A stretch of DNA of 64,000 nt from Perca fluviatilis (lineage: Eukaryota > Chordata > Actinopteri > Perciformes > Percidae): the NCBI RefSeq assembly GCF_010015445.1, contig NC_053121.1:27223934-27287933 (forward strand), read 5' to 3'. How positions within the stretch are numbered: position 1 is the first letter of the stretch; each line of letters opens with the position of its first letter. Shown piece by piece: positions 1 to 10,775 of the stretch. The notes under the pieces were generated by a model. The model made no database searches. It was not told where the DNA came from and was given only the letters and a program-made list of their open reading frames with translations. Both the position numbers and the translations under genes were made by a program.

Positions 1-171
1 GCACAATTGTTTTTTAAATAACAAATAAATAAGAATTCAATACATTACATCTATGTTATTTTGTCTTAGTTAGGAAAGTAATGTTTAGTTAGGAAGGTCT
101 GGTGCCTTTAGTCTCTTCCACATGGTGGAAGGAAGGTATGATGTGGAAGGTATACAGTTTATTATTAATTC

Positions 172-271
172 ATTAACGGTATCGGATCGGTATCGGGTAT
201 CGACAGATACACAAAGCCCTGGCATCGGTATCGGTATCGGGACTGAAAAAGTCGGATCGGTGCACCCCTAG
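172..271 (-). mobile_element. hAT-like transposon end fragment
   Basis: Read on the minus strand, the right edge starts with a short GGGGTGCACCGATCCGA motif. It is followed by repeated GATACCGATACC units. This arrangement resembles the terminal and subterminal region of a hAT-type DNA transposon family common in fish. No second end and no transposase are visible, so it is a fragment. The family assignment is from memory. Confidence 0.5.
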
Positions 272-508
272 TAAATTTATACAAGCTGGACAATTGCCTT
301 ATTAACTGCAGCGATCTTTCTTAAACCTGGACCAAAGATTAACATAGGAAAATAGGGTCCAGGTTGAAAAAAACAGTAGTTACCCATTTAATTACAGTTA
401 ATGTACAGCTCACATGGGCAGGTAAAATTCACATAAAAACAACATTTTTTAAATCAAATTTCAGTATCCTGAAAGATGTTGAAGTCATTGAACAAGAAAC
501 CGACTCAC

Positions 509-3500
509 TGCGATAGAAACGGCACTGGTCACAGCTCCTACATAGCCTTGAAGAAACTTGGATGTTGGTGTAGGCTGAGGAGGGAGAAAAGAAATATTAT
601 GACAGCTGTATACATGGTTTATTGTCTATAGCAATAAACAACAAAACAGTATGCATGATGTTTTATTATGGGGATAAAACAACAAAAATCTAAATGTAAA
701 GCAGCCAAAGTTAATAAATACTGTGATTTTTGAGTTGTTTTGGGGAGATTAAAGATCTGAATATCTAGTTCCCACCTTTGTGGCGTTGCGGTTGGCATAG
801 TTCACACAGGCATTGTGACTCTGGTTCAGCCACTGTAGGAAAGAGGGAAGGAAATAAGGGATGAATAAAGGTCAGTAATAAGGAGTATGGAGGGAAGGAA
901 TGAGGGAAAGAAGAAAAGGGAATGGAGAGGTCGAGGCAGAAAAAAGAAAAGTATGAGAAAAAGAGTAAGGAAAAACAAAGGAAAGGAAAAGAGGAACATA
1001 GGATAGAGGCATATAGATATTTGCAGGCTTACATCTTGCTGTGTAAAGCGACAGCACACAGGAAGAAGCAAACAAAGCAGCAGCACTTTATTTTACGATG
1101 TCCTTATTCCGGTGTACAAAGCATTGCATGGACACAATAAAAGTGCGCTCACCAGATGTTTAAAATGTACAAAAATGCAATGGTTTTACAATATGTTGGT
1201 TTTTTACAGTACCTGCCATATAATGGTAGACACCACAGTCTGATTTGGGAGAAGAAGGCCAATGACCTAGATGAGACCAGGGAATAAGAGCTTATTTTCG
1301 GGGCAAAATAAGTCCAAAGTCTCATTTCATCTATCCCCAAACACGACCATGTAAATGGACATCTGCACAGCCGTGATTTAAAATGTATGATTTTCATATG
1401 GGACTTACAATCGGCGTTCCAAATGGGACATAACCTGCACAGTGAAGAAATGATTTTCAGTGTAAAAAAATAAAATAAAAAAAACGAAGACAAAATGGAA
1501 GTAACTTCGACAACTTTAGCAAAGATCTTCATCTGAGGTCGTACCTGACATTCGAAATGGCATGAAGATCTTCTCTCCTGTGTCAGGATGAATGATGGCC
1601 TGCGTGCAGAAAGCATGACATCATCCTCATGCTGCAAGGAGCCCAGAGGCTTGAATGTATGGAGGTGCAGTTAACCTGAGCTGACTTACAAGTGACTGAT
1701 GAATCGCTTACCTGCTTGATCTTCTGGGCTTCCCACAGCTGCACAGGTAAGCAGCAGAGCAGAGAAAGAGAAGAGCTATAAGTAATCATTAGGTTTGTAT
1801 TTTTCTTTTTTTTTTACATTTGGTTGGGAGACGTTCATTAACTTTTTGGTTTTAAATATTGTTTTGCTCTAGCCACGACTTTTAGCCAACTGTGTACTAT
1901 GTTTCCTGTCTTTATGGCCTTCACGAACATGTTATGTTTAAATTCAACATATTGGATCACATCAACGCTGATCAATCAATCAATCAAACTTTATTTATAG
2001 AGCACTTTCAAACAACCAAAGCTGACCAAAGTGATGTACAGAAGAATAAATAAAGACATAAAGTACATAACTCACACAACTAAAATACAAACAGAATACA
2101 AATAAAACAAGTTAAGAGACATAGAACAAGAGAAGACAGCCATGATAAAGACTCACCTGAAGATCAGATACTCCAGGTGGAAGCTCGCCATGTTTGTAGT
2201 CATCAAGTAGTTTCATGCATTCTTTCAATCGTTTCTACATACAAAAGGAAAAGAAAAAATATGGAGCTTAATAAGACTGAGAATGTTTTTCGATTCCAGT
2301 GTCTATAGACATACAAAGTGAAAACGTTTTGAATCACAAATAAATTTGTCATTTAACAAAAGAAGGCAAAGTTCTTAAATGTTTAAGGCTGCAACGACCA
2401 TTTACATCATCTATCAATCTGCCAAATACTTTGTTAATCTATCATTTAATTGTTCGGTTTTTAAAATGTGAGAAAATACTGAAAAATGGCCATCAAATGT
2501 TTTGTCCGAACAACTGATCAAAACCTCAAAACTTTCAATTAATTATCATATACTGTACAGCAAACATTTGAGAGGCTGAAACCAGCGAACTCGTGGCATT
2601 TTTGCTTGAAAATGAAATGTAATGATTAATCGATTAGTTAAAAAAAGTTGACGACTGATTTTCTTAGTTGATTCATTGACTAATCAATGAATAACATAAT
2701 CGTTTCAGCTCTACAAATGTTTAATGTTGTCTGAACATGAACAGCTTTAAAAGAAATGTGATCATTTGTTATGTGACCGTTTATAATACACTTATGGATG
2801 GACGCTCCAACTTTGTATTGAAAGCATCGATCAGTAACATATAGACAGTTTTACAGATGTTGTTATTTTTTTTTACCTCGGACACAAACAGAGTGCTGGG
2901 GTCAATGATGTCTACGAAGTGTCTCAGTCGACCGAGGAATGAACCCTTGAAAAGACAGTGTGACAAAGTTAATTCTTATTAAAGTATACACAGACAGCAG
3001 ACCATCCACGTCCTCTGAAGTCTGAGAGGCTTTATCACCGCTAACTTTGCTTTAGTTTGTGCTTACTAGTTCTAAAGCTCCTAAAACATTGCTTTGTCTG
3101 TTCACACCAAAAAAAAAACTACAGCTAAAGTAATACATCTTAATACGTTCATTTATTTAAAGGAATACACCACCGTTTGTTGAACTAGGGCTTATCACGG
3201 TCTACCCTGGCTGTAGATAGGCGGGCCAATGCATTTTTTGTCTCAGTGCAAGTAATTAGGTTTTTTTTTTGTCTTTTGTTGGCTCACTTTTACTCACAAC
3301 ATGCTAACCGGCAACATAGGATTCCATTCACTACGCTAAGCTAACTAGCGGCGGCGCTGCCGGTGTTGCACCGGACTAAAACAATGCATGCACAAAAAAT
3401 GCGTTGGCCCACCTATCTACAGCTAGGGGAGACCGTGATAAGCCCTATTTCAACAAACGGTGGCGTATCCCTTTAAGTGGTCAGTTCTATTTTCTGTCAA

Positions 3501-6500
3501 TTTTACCTCCCAACATTGTGGTGTAAATGCTTTTTTTTAAATGACTGCACTCTGCCAGGGATGAAAACATGATGGAGAAATACTAAATATCTATCTTTCT
3601 ATATTCTATATCAGACCCAGCCTTGAAAAAAACATGTAAACTCCTCATCAGGTGAAGAAAATACCAAATTCCCAGAATCAATACTGAAGACATGACCTTG
3701 GCATCCTCAATGGTAGCTACAGCCCTTAAACGGCAACTGTGATCAGTTTGATTTGTTAAAGGAATAGTTCACCATTTAGGGAAATTCGCTTATTTGCTTT
3801 CTTGCCAAGAGTTTAGACGTGCTAGTAGGCAGATTTTGTTACCTTTGGAAAGAGCCAGGCCAGCTGATTGTCCTGTTTCTAGTCTTTGTGCTAAGCTAAA
3901 CTCACCGGCTGCAGCTTCATATTTACTGTACAAATATTAGAGTTGCATCTATCCTCTCATCTAACTCTCTGCCAGAAGGAGAATAAGTGTGTTTCCCAAA
4001 ATGTTGAAGTATGTTTAAATTCCAATGCTGGAGAATCAATCCTTGCTTGCTCTATTCCCTTAGCTCTGAATTATTAGTAAAAATTATTTATGAGGTTAAT
4101 AATGTTCAAATGCATAAATCCTTGCTATGTGAATGTCAAATTAATAGAGGTATACTTTGAAATGCTGCTATAAGGAAAACTGAACCATTATATGCTGAAT
4201 GGTGAAACATCAAAACAAAACAGCCAATTATTAAAAGTATAAAATTGGATGACAAAGTCTGTCATAACTGAACAATCTAACTAAATACAATGAGAGATGT
4301 AAAAGTCAAATGTGCCTTTGAGATAAACCTTTAAGTAAATGTATTAACAATCTGAGTAAGTTTACATTTAGCAAACACATTATTCCAAGTGAGGCTTGGA
4401 GCTGCTGGTCAAGTGCCCTGTTTTCTGTTCCCTTCACTGTCTTGATCAGCATGCCAATTGCTAAGTATGTATGCCAACAGTCTGAAAAGGCCCGACAGCA
4501 ATTTATGCCAAGAGTCTCTTTGGCAAACCAGATGGACAAAAACATGGCAGCTTCAATCAGATTCCCTCTGAGACATTTATCATGAAGGGCATAAAACACA
4601 GGGGAAAGAGTGGAACAAACCCATTTGTATTTAAATTATCTGTTCAGCATCGGGTCCTAATTGAAATGACTGGAAACAACATCCGGTCCTCCTAAAGACT
4701 GTAAATAACCTTAAATGTTCTGTACGCCTGGATTTTTGCCCCTGCCCCTCCATCACACGTCTCCTCCTCTGACAGGCCGTATGTGCTGCAGTGCTGTTTT
4801 GTAAGAGTGAGGTAGACTGAGGATCCATGTGAGGAGCCCGCTTTAATTATGCATGAGTTTCAGCTCCCTGGAGAGTACACAACAAGGCTAGCAGAGACGT
4901 AGCGCGGCAGAAAGCACAGACAAACTGAGCAAGATTTATGCTGATTCAAAGACTGGCCTAATTTTAACTGCTTTGATGCAAGGAACTAAAGGTATTACAA
5001 CATCTCTACCAACTCAATACGAACTTCAGGTTGCAGATGGAAAAATAAAAAGGTTTATGGAGTTCAGATAGAAAAGAGCCGGAAGGAATAATTACTCTCT
5101 TCCCTAAAATGATGGTGATTTAAAAGAAGATATGTGATGGGAATCACTAAAATAACAAAGTGATTCACATGAGACAAAGGGTGTAAATGTACTGCTATTT
5201 TGCTATGCCTTTTGTGAACCATGCAATATCCTGTGTTAATTGGTCCCTCACCCCTCCTACATAAGAGCAAGACCCACAGACTTAAAGAGACACAAAACAG
5301 CGTCATTTCGCATCCCTTGTGGTCATTTTGTGTCTATTTGTAGTCATTATTTGAGGCTGTTTTGAATCTAATTGTGGTTGCTATGTGTCTTTTTGTGGTC
5401 ATTTTGCATCCCTATGTGGCCATTGTGCATCTCTTTTTGGCTGTTTTGCATCTATGTACTATTTTGCGGTCTTTCTGGTTGTTTTATGTCTCTATGTAAT
5501 CGTTTTGCATCCTGTGTGATCATTTTGCATCCTTATTTGGTTGTTTTGCATCAATGGTGTTCATTTTGTGTCTCTATGTGATCATTGTGCATCTCTTTGT
5601 GTTTTTGTTTTTCTACTCTATGTGTGGTCATTTTACATCTTTTTCTGGTTGTTTTGCATTTCTTTGTACTGCAGTTTTGCAGTTGTTTTGTGTCTCTTGT
5701 TCGTTTGATTGTTTTCCATTAATTTTAAACCGAGGCTCTGGCCCAGTAGCCCGATGACGCCTTTGGGCCTGTGCTCAGTAGGAACATTCAGTAATCCATT
5801 CACGAGTTTGTTCTGTCATATGTGTGAAAAATTTATTTGGCTCAAAATGTAAAATACGTTTCCTTTCATTTCATATTTTTGTGCCTTTCCATAGATTTTC
5901 CATGTTGTCATCCTGGATTTTATTAAGAGTTGCATTGATAGCTCATATCAGTTGAAACAATAGCATATCCTAAAGTTTAGTCATTTACTTACACAATCTG
6001 TTGTATGGACTTTTGCTCTATGCAATAGCATCAAGTGAATAATTTTCTTTTAAGCAGATGTTTAATAAATGGCTCTGAAGAAAGACGCAGTAGAAATGTA
6101 AATGTAACCAGTGTGCAGCTTCCTCAGTTAATGTACCATTCGAGTTAACGTGAAGGTCGCATTATTATTATTATATATTCATTTCCGATGATAGCAAATT
6201 GAGTAATGGGCTTCAGATAAGGACGGACAGTCAATTAATCTCGATCACATGTGGCACCACAGTCGGTCTGCAGAAAGAATCCGGTAACACTTTACTTGAA
6301 GGTATATAAGAGTGGCATGACACTGTCATGAACACATGACACTGTCATGACACATGAACCCTCAGGGATGTCGGACTGGGGGTAAAACCAATACTGATTA
6401 CCAGGGCCTAAGGGGAGAGAGGGCCCTTGAAAAGTCTGGAACATATTTTATTTCACCTGGATATTTTCATTTCCTAATTAAATTTCATAATGCATGTCAG

Positions 6501-7285
6501 AGGAAATGTAAAGTTAGTGTATTGGCTGAATAACTTTGTTGATTGACTGACTACATTTTGTATACAAAAAAAGACTATCTAAGGTCTCACCCACCCCTTG
6601 CTAATGCGCCAAATGGTTTAGTCCATCTGCACTTTGTTTATGTTAGTTCAGTTGAGTGTCTGGTGGATCGCAAACTTCTGCTGTAGAAATGTCTTTCTCA
6701 AAGAAAGCCAAATCATGCTACCAAAAAAGAAAGGAAAGACAGGAGGAGAGAAAACAAAATGAGGGTAAACAATTGGTAACTGACTTCTTTTCAAAGAAAG
6801 GTGAGCACAAACTAGAAAACGAAATCCATGGTGCTAAACTGCTTGAATATCTCCGCGACTGTTAGTGCTAAAAACGGACTGAGACAACCCATTGAAAGAG
6901 CAGAACATACACTTTCAAATGATAATTTGGTTATACATGTAATATGAGGTAAAGGTTAAATAAATAAACTACACTAACAATGCTGTTTGCGCACAACACA
7001 CCATTATAATAGCCTAATTTGAAACATGTTTAATTTAAAATGAATAGGCTATAATGTCTATAATTAGCAATAATAGGCTAATCAGTGTCACAGGTAGCTT
7101 GGTAGCTCATCGGTAGATACATATCATGTCAACATTACACGTGGCCCTCAGTTTCAGAAACTGTCACACCAGGGAGTGGAGTAGCAACAGACCCCTCATC
7201 CTCCTCTTTGGATTTGAGACAAGGTGAGCTTATATCAAAATTAAAGCAAACCATGTTTAGCCATTTTGACTGAAATGTGTTAAGT

Positions 7286-7318
<33 letters not shown>

Positions 7319-9075
7319 GTTTGAGGAACATGGGGGCCCATAAGGACTGCCTATGCATAGGGCCCAGGATCTTGTGCTACGCCCCTGTGAACCCTAACCC
7401 AAAGAATTTCTAATAACCCTAACCCTAACTTGTCATGACTAAAACCGAATGACACTTAAAGTGATGGTTCGGAGTAATTTCACCCTAGGGTCCTTTGCAC
7501 CATGACCTCGAGCCAAACACTCCCCCAGAAGCTTTTTTCAGCTGGGTCGAACATTGGGAGAGTTAGCGTAGAGTAGCGTTATCAGCTGAATAGCTTAGCG
7601 CAGGGGCTAATGGATCGAAGTGTCTCTGCACATTACCCCACTAATAATGCCCGAAATGATACCAAAGCGTCTACAGTAGTACAAATAGGTTATGCACTCA
7701 TAAAACGATGGATTGTAAAGTTTGTAAATTCCGAAGTTTATGAACACTTGCCTGCTGGCTTCTGCTCTACTACTGTTGCTGCTGCTGCTGCTGTTACTAC
7801 CGGGCAGATAAGAGTGCTTAGGGCCGTCTACAAATTACAACACCGAAAGACATGCAACAAAAATATTTATTAATTTAATGATTAAATAAGGTAATGTCTC
7901 CAAACTTACCTCAATTATAACTTGTCTCCTGATAGTTATTCTACAGTACTTACTTTAAAAATAAAGTGAAATTAAAAAATATTTTTGTTGCATCTCTTTT
8001 CGGTGTTGTAATTTGTAGACCCTAACTCGTCTTAGAGCAGCAACAACAGCAGAGAGCAGAAGCCAGCGAGGCAAATGTTCATAAACTTCTGGGAATATAC
8101 TTTACAAACCATCGTTTTATGAGTGCATAACCTATTTGTACTACTGTAGACGTTGTGGTATCATTCACGGAGTAGGGGAACTTAAGAGAACACACATCCA
8201 TTAGCCCGTGCTAAGCTATTCAGCTGATAATGCTACTTGCACTAACTCTCCCAATGTGTTGACAAAAAGCTTCTGAAGGGTGTTTGGCTCGAGGTCATGG
8301 TGCAAAGGACCCTAGGGTGAAATTACTCCGAACCATCACTTTAATGACAGAAGCGTTATGTCATAAACGTTTATGACTTGTTTATAATGTTTATGACAGT
8401 TCATGACAGTGTCATGTCACTCTTACGTAGATACCTTCAAGTAAAGTGTAAGCAAGCATCCTGAAAAAAACTAAATTAACTAAATGTGAGGGTGTTAAAG
8501 TGTCAGGTGTTAGATTCATGTAAAAAATGATTTGTATCATAAATCTCGAGCAGCTGCCATTGTAAAGCCTAAAATAAAAAGGAAAGAGGAAAAAACAATA
8601 TGGTGACACATTTGTCGTGATAAACAAATTGACGCAAGATATCAGTGTCTTGGCTGCAGACCTGAACAGTCAGATAGAATCTTTTGACGGAGCAGCAGCG
8701 AGTCAAAGGGTGTGAAATGTGTCAGTGGAGATGATAAACAGCGACATGAACCTGTCGACAAACGATTCATTCCACTAGTAAAACTACAACGAACTCAAAA
8801 CTAACCCAATCACGCTCGGGAGTTCATTATCAGTTCGAAGTTGTTGCGGTTTTATAACAAAGAACCGGACCGCAGATGAAAGGCAACTTTCGCTACTAAG
8901 TGTGAGCATGCTGCAGCCGGAGCGGGAGCAGCAGGGCGGAGGGGCTGTTTTTCACCCGAAAGCCTTCAAAACAAAATGTCCTTAATTGCACATATGAAAG
9001 AAGACAGAAAAGACTTACCTGCTCGTATCGGGGTCTTCCAAGCTGGAAGGCAGGACATGCTGCAGATTCCGCCAT
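509..9075 (-). CDS. sfxn5: Sideroflexin-5, 5' part (nine coding exons; gene continues left of window)
   Basis: Sideroflexins are multi-pass inner mitochondrial membrane carriers of small amino acids; SFXN5 is the family member linked to citrate/serine transport. Coding exons on the minus strand, 5' to 3', are 9019-9075, 2877-2945, 2157-2234, 1712-1738, 1545-1599, 1409-1434, 1213-1266, 776-832 and 509-574. All have GT-AG borders and matching phases, giving 163 in-frame codons from the ATG at 9075. Diagnostic stretches are [98 protein letters not shown] and [11 protein letters not shown]. The [10 protein letters not shown] start is specific to the SFXN5 subtype. The remaining C-terminal half lies off the left edge. 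Exons 4 and 6 are only 27 and 26 nt. Intron 1 is 6.1 kb and full of transposons, whereas exons 3-9 sit within 1.7 kb. I cannot tell which fish paralogue (a or b) this is. Confidence 0.95.
1968..2108 (-). repeat. Retrotransposon-like 3' tail with (ATTG)n
   Basis: On the minus strand a segment ending in GAAAGTGCTCTATAAATAAAG is followed by repeated ATTG units. This is the layout of a LINE or SINE 3' tail. A related tail sits at 12178-12317 with an (ATT)n end. It lies in sfxn5 intron 3. Confidence 0.5.
2386..2712. mobile_element. Non-autonomous DNA element of the GCTGCAACGA family
   Basis: The left end reads AGGCTGCAACGACC and the right end, reversed, reads AGAGCTGAAACGATT, giving imperfect inverted termini. 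The interior has the AT-rich AATCGATTAG-type motifs of this family. Related copies or fragments lie at 33353-33440, 42310-42640 and 54050-54132. There is no coding capacity. It sits in sfxn5 intron 2. Confidence 0.55.
3161..3472. mobile_element. TTAA-flanked MITE with long inverted termini
   Basis: TTAA flanks both ends (3157-3160 and 3473-3476). The left terminus AGGAATACACCACCGTTTG pairs with the reversed right terminus AGGGATACGCCACCGTTTG, and the match continues for tens of bases through GGGCTTATCACGGTCT. A TTAA target duplication suggests mobilisation by a piggyBac- or Kolobok-type transposase. It carries no ORF and lies in sfxn5 intron 1. Confidence 0.75.
3760..4014. mobile_element. TTAA MITE, AGGAATAGTTC family, diverged copy 1
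   Basis: It begins directly after TTAA with AGGAATAGTTCACC and ends near AAAATGTTGAAGTATGT followed by TTAA. The interior carries the GTGCTAAGCTAAACT and GGCTGCAGCTTCATATTTAC motifs shared with the copies at 12146, 48479 and 59475. The right terminus is degraded. Confidence 0.65.
5296..5735. repeat. Degenerate minisatellite, period about 24-27 bp
   Basis: Roughly seventeen diverged units of the form TGTGGTCATTTTGCATC alternate with TTGTTTTGCATCTC-like units over about 440 bp. The reading frames open across it are periodic artefacts. The tract ends beside a GC-richer stretch around 5730-5775. It lies in sfxn5 intron 1. Confidence 0.7.
6363..7387. mobile_element. hAT-type transposon remnant with perfect 8-bp target duplication
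   Basis: The element starts CAGGGATGTCGG and ends CGTAGC-like reversed (CTACGCCCCTG), giving short imperfect inverted ends beginning CAGGG. It is bracketed by an identical TGAACCCT at 6355-6362 and 7388-7395. An 8-bp duplication is the hallmark of hAT insertion. An ORF at 6656-6865 (69 codons, with [20 protein letters not shown]) resembles the basic N-terminus of hAT-derived ZMYM/zinc-finger transposases, but no catalytic domain remains. A (TG)n tract lies at 7288-7316. The insertion broke the small MITE at 6286-8450. Confidence 0.75.
7460..8340. mobile_element. TTAA-flanked long-hairpin (foldback) element
   Basis: Two arms of roughly 380-410 bp are inverted copies of each other and surround a loop of about 100 bp near 7872-7975. 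TTAA lies at 7456-7459 and 8341-8344. The arms begin AGTGATGGTTCGGAGTAA, and the reversed right arm begins with the same bases. Matching blocks include ACAAATAGGTTATGCACTCA at 7681-7700 and its complement near 8123-8142. No transposase is present. Confidence 0.85.
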
Positions 9076-9189
9076 GACACCGAAACTATTTATTTATTAA
9101 TGAAGTGAATCATGAACGGCTTTTCAAGTAACGTTAGAGCGAACTACATTCAATGTGTAACTAGTGAAGCACGAGCCGCTCCGTCTGTC

Positions 9190-9253
9190 GGGATGTGTAG
9201 TCTTCTATTTTGCGTGAACACTGGCAATGTTGAACCGCATGACTACACATCCC
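9190..9253. promoter_or_regulatory. Inverted pair of ZNF143/THAP11-like sites upstream of sfxn5
   Basis: The 13-mer GACTACACATCCC occurs on the plus strand at 9241-9253 and on the minus strand at 9190-9202, separated by 38 bp. It fits the ACTACANNTCCCA core of the ZNF143 (Staf) binding site. The pair lies about 115-180 bp upstream of the sfxn5 start codon at 9075, where such sites usually act. Function is inferred from motif and position only. Confidence 0.5.
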
Positions 9254-9759
9254 AAATAATCGATAAGGTAAAAATCTGTTGCATAACTGTTCGGATTGAT
9301 CTTGGGAGAGATAACAGTTGATGCACCCATTCAAAGGTGGAACAATAAATCACTGAACTCAATCATGTGAGGAGGTGTGGCCTGAAGAGAGAGAAGTGTC
9401 TGCGCAGAGTAATGAACAGCTCTCAGGTTCACTTGAAAATAAAGAAAGACAAGAAAAGAATAAATAACCTGGAGCGAATAAATAAATAAATACAATAATT
9501 ATTTGTCACCACACTGGACACTTTCATTATGCTCTTGGCATTAAGTGGCCGAAGGCAAGGGACTACTGCTTTCAATTCGACTATATCAAATGTGTCTTTC
9601 ACATTATAGCCTATTATACATTATATCCATAACATCTATCCCAATGTACTAAAGAAAACACAACAGTAGGCTAAGTTATAGTAAATAGTAAAGAATCTTG
9701 CTCTCTATTACCTCATCCCTATATCCTAATTATGTTTCAGTAGAAGGCCACAATTAATC

Positions 9760-10240
9760 AAGTACAGCCTACTAAAGCACAATTTTGAGGTAATATTTGT
9801 ACTTTACTTGAGTTTTTCCATTACTTGACCTCCACTACATTTATTTGACATCTTAAGTTACTTTACAGATTCCGATTATTAATACCAAATAGGACTATAA
9901 ATCAACTAATAAATGATAATATATCACAATAGGTTAAATTATACATTAAGGAAATAAAATGAATTTACCAAATGCAACATTAGAGTGATACTTACACAAT
10001 AATGCATCACTAATATAATCCAGGGATATAAAATAAATTATTTTGCCATGGTCTGTTTTGCATAATGAGTACTTTTGACTTGTTGTACTTTATATATATT
10101 TGACAGATACTAATACTTATATAGGCCTACTTTTACTTAAGTAAGATTTTTAATGCTGGACATTTACTTGTAACCGAGTAGTTCTACACTGTAGTATTGC
10201 TATTTTTACTTAAGAAAATGATGTGGACACAACCTTTCTA
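9760..10240. repeat. Interspersed repeat with ACTTGAGT/TTTACTTAAGTA motifs
   Basis: This AT-rich stretch has TACTTTACTTGAGTTTTTCC, GCATAATGAGTACTTTTGAC and TTTTACTTAAGTAAGATTTT. The same order of motifs recurs near 23930-24130, 24690-25230, 27725-27900 and 34915-35550. It is unclassified. The sfxn5-rab11fip5 spacer (9076-10764) otherwise holds nothing I recognise. Confidence 0.5.
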
Positions 10241-10764
10241 TTCTTTCATCTTTACCACTAATGTGGTAGAAAAATGTGAAGCTGCTGTTCAACCTTTTTT
10301 TCTGAGAGTGCACAGACTGCTCAATCCAAACAGGAAATATATCAACTCTCGTGGGTCTTTAAACAACAACAAAAAAAACCGCCTATGCTGCTATATTTAG
10401 CTTTAGAGCTGAAATTAATGTAAATCAGCATTTCACTATCTGGAATCGAAGCGAAGAAAGATAAGTGTGCTAAGGTAGAAAGCAGTGCAAGGGCAACTTG
10501 TCAACATTTGTTATAAATGCAGTTTACAACAATAGTATCTCTAGTAGATCAAAATCTCTTGTGAATTTGCACAAGCCGAGGGCAAGGTCCATGCTGAACC
10601 AGCAGGTTTCCACGCAAACTGTGCAGTAACTGGAGTGCTCTCTAGTGGAGAGACATAAGCATTGCTGCATGGTATGGTATCATATATATCATACCATGAA
10701 TTGAGGTCCGATTAGTGACAAACCATCAACAAAAAGAACCTCAGAAACTTTGGCTTATGTGCAC

Positions 10765-10775
10765 TTTATTTTATT
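10765..10775 (-). terminator. rab11fip5 polyadenylation signal (overlapping AATAAA pair)
   Basis: On the minus strand the bases read AATAAAATAAA, two overlapping canonical signals about 1.05 kb downstream of the rab11fip5 stop codon. The interval 10776-11818 is the inferred 3' UTR. No transcript evidence is available. Confidence 0.5.

Larger units (their letters stand above)
6286..8450. mobile_element. Small MITE disrupted by two other transposons (outer layer of a nest)
   Basis: The left end CACTTTACTTGAAGGTAT pairs with the same sequence reversed at about 8431-8448. Both arms continue into a shared GACACTGTCATGA subterminal motif. Removing the inserts at 6363-7387 and 7460-8340 with their target duplications leaves an element of about 250 bp. 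There is no coding capacity. Confidence 0.7.

Noticed and set aside
1149..1637. 162-codon minus-strand frame covering several sfxn5 exons
   Set aside because: It runs through introns and out of frame with the exons; homology lies only in exons 5-7 in their own frames.
5372..5757. Hydrophobic Cys/Phe-rich frames that look like membrane proteins
   Set aside because: They are produced by the 24-27 bp T/G-rich minisatellite and have no start context or family match.
7390..7428. Telomere-like CCCTAACCCTAAC units
   Set aside because: Only about five imperfect units, lying inside the subterminal part of the small MITE; not an interstitial telomere array.
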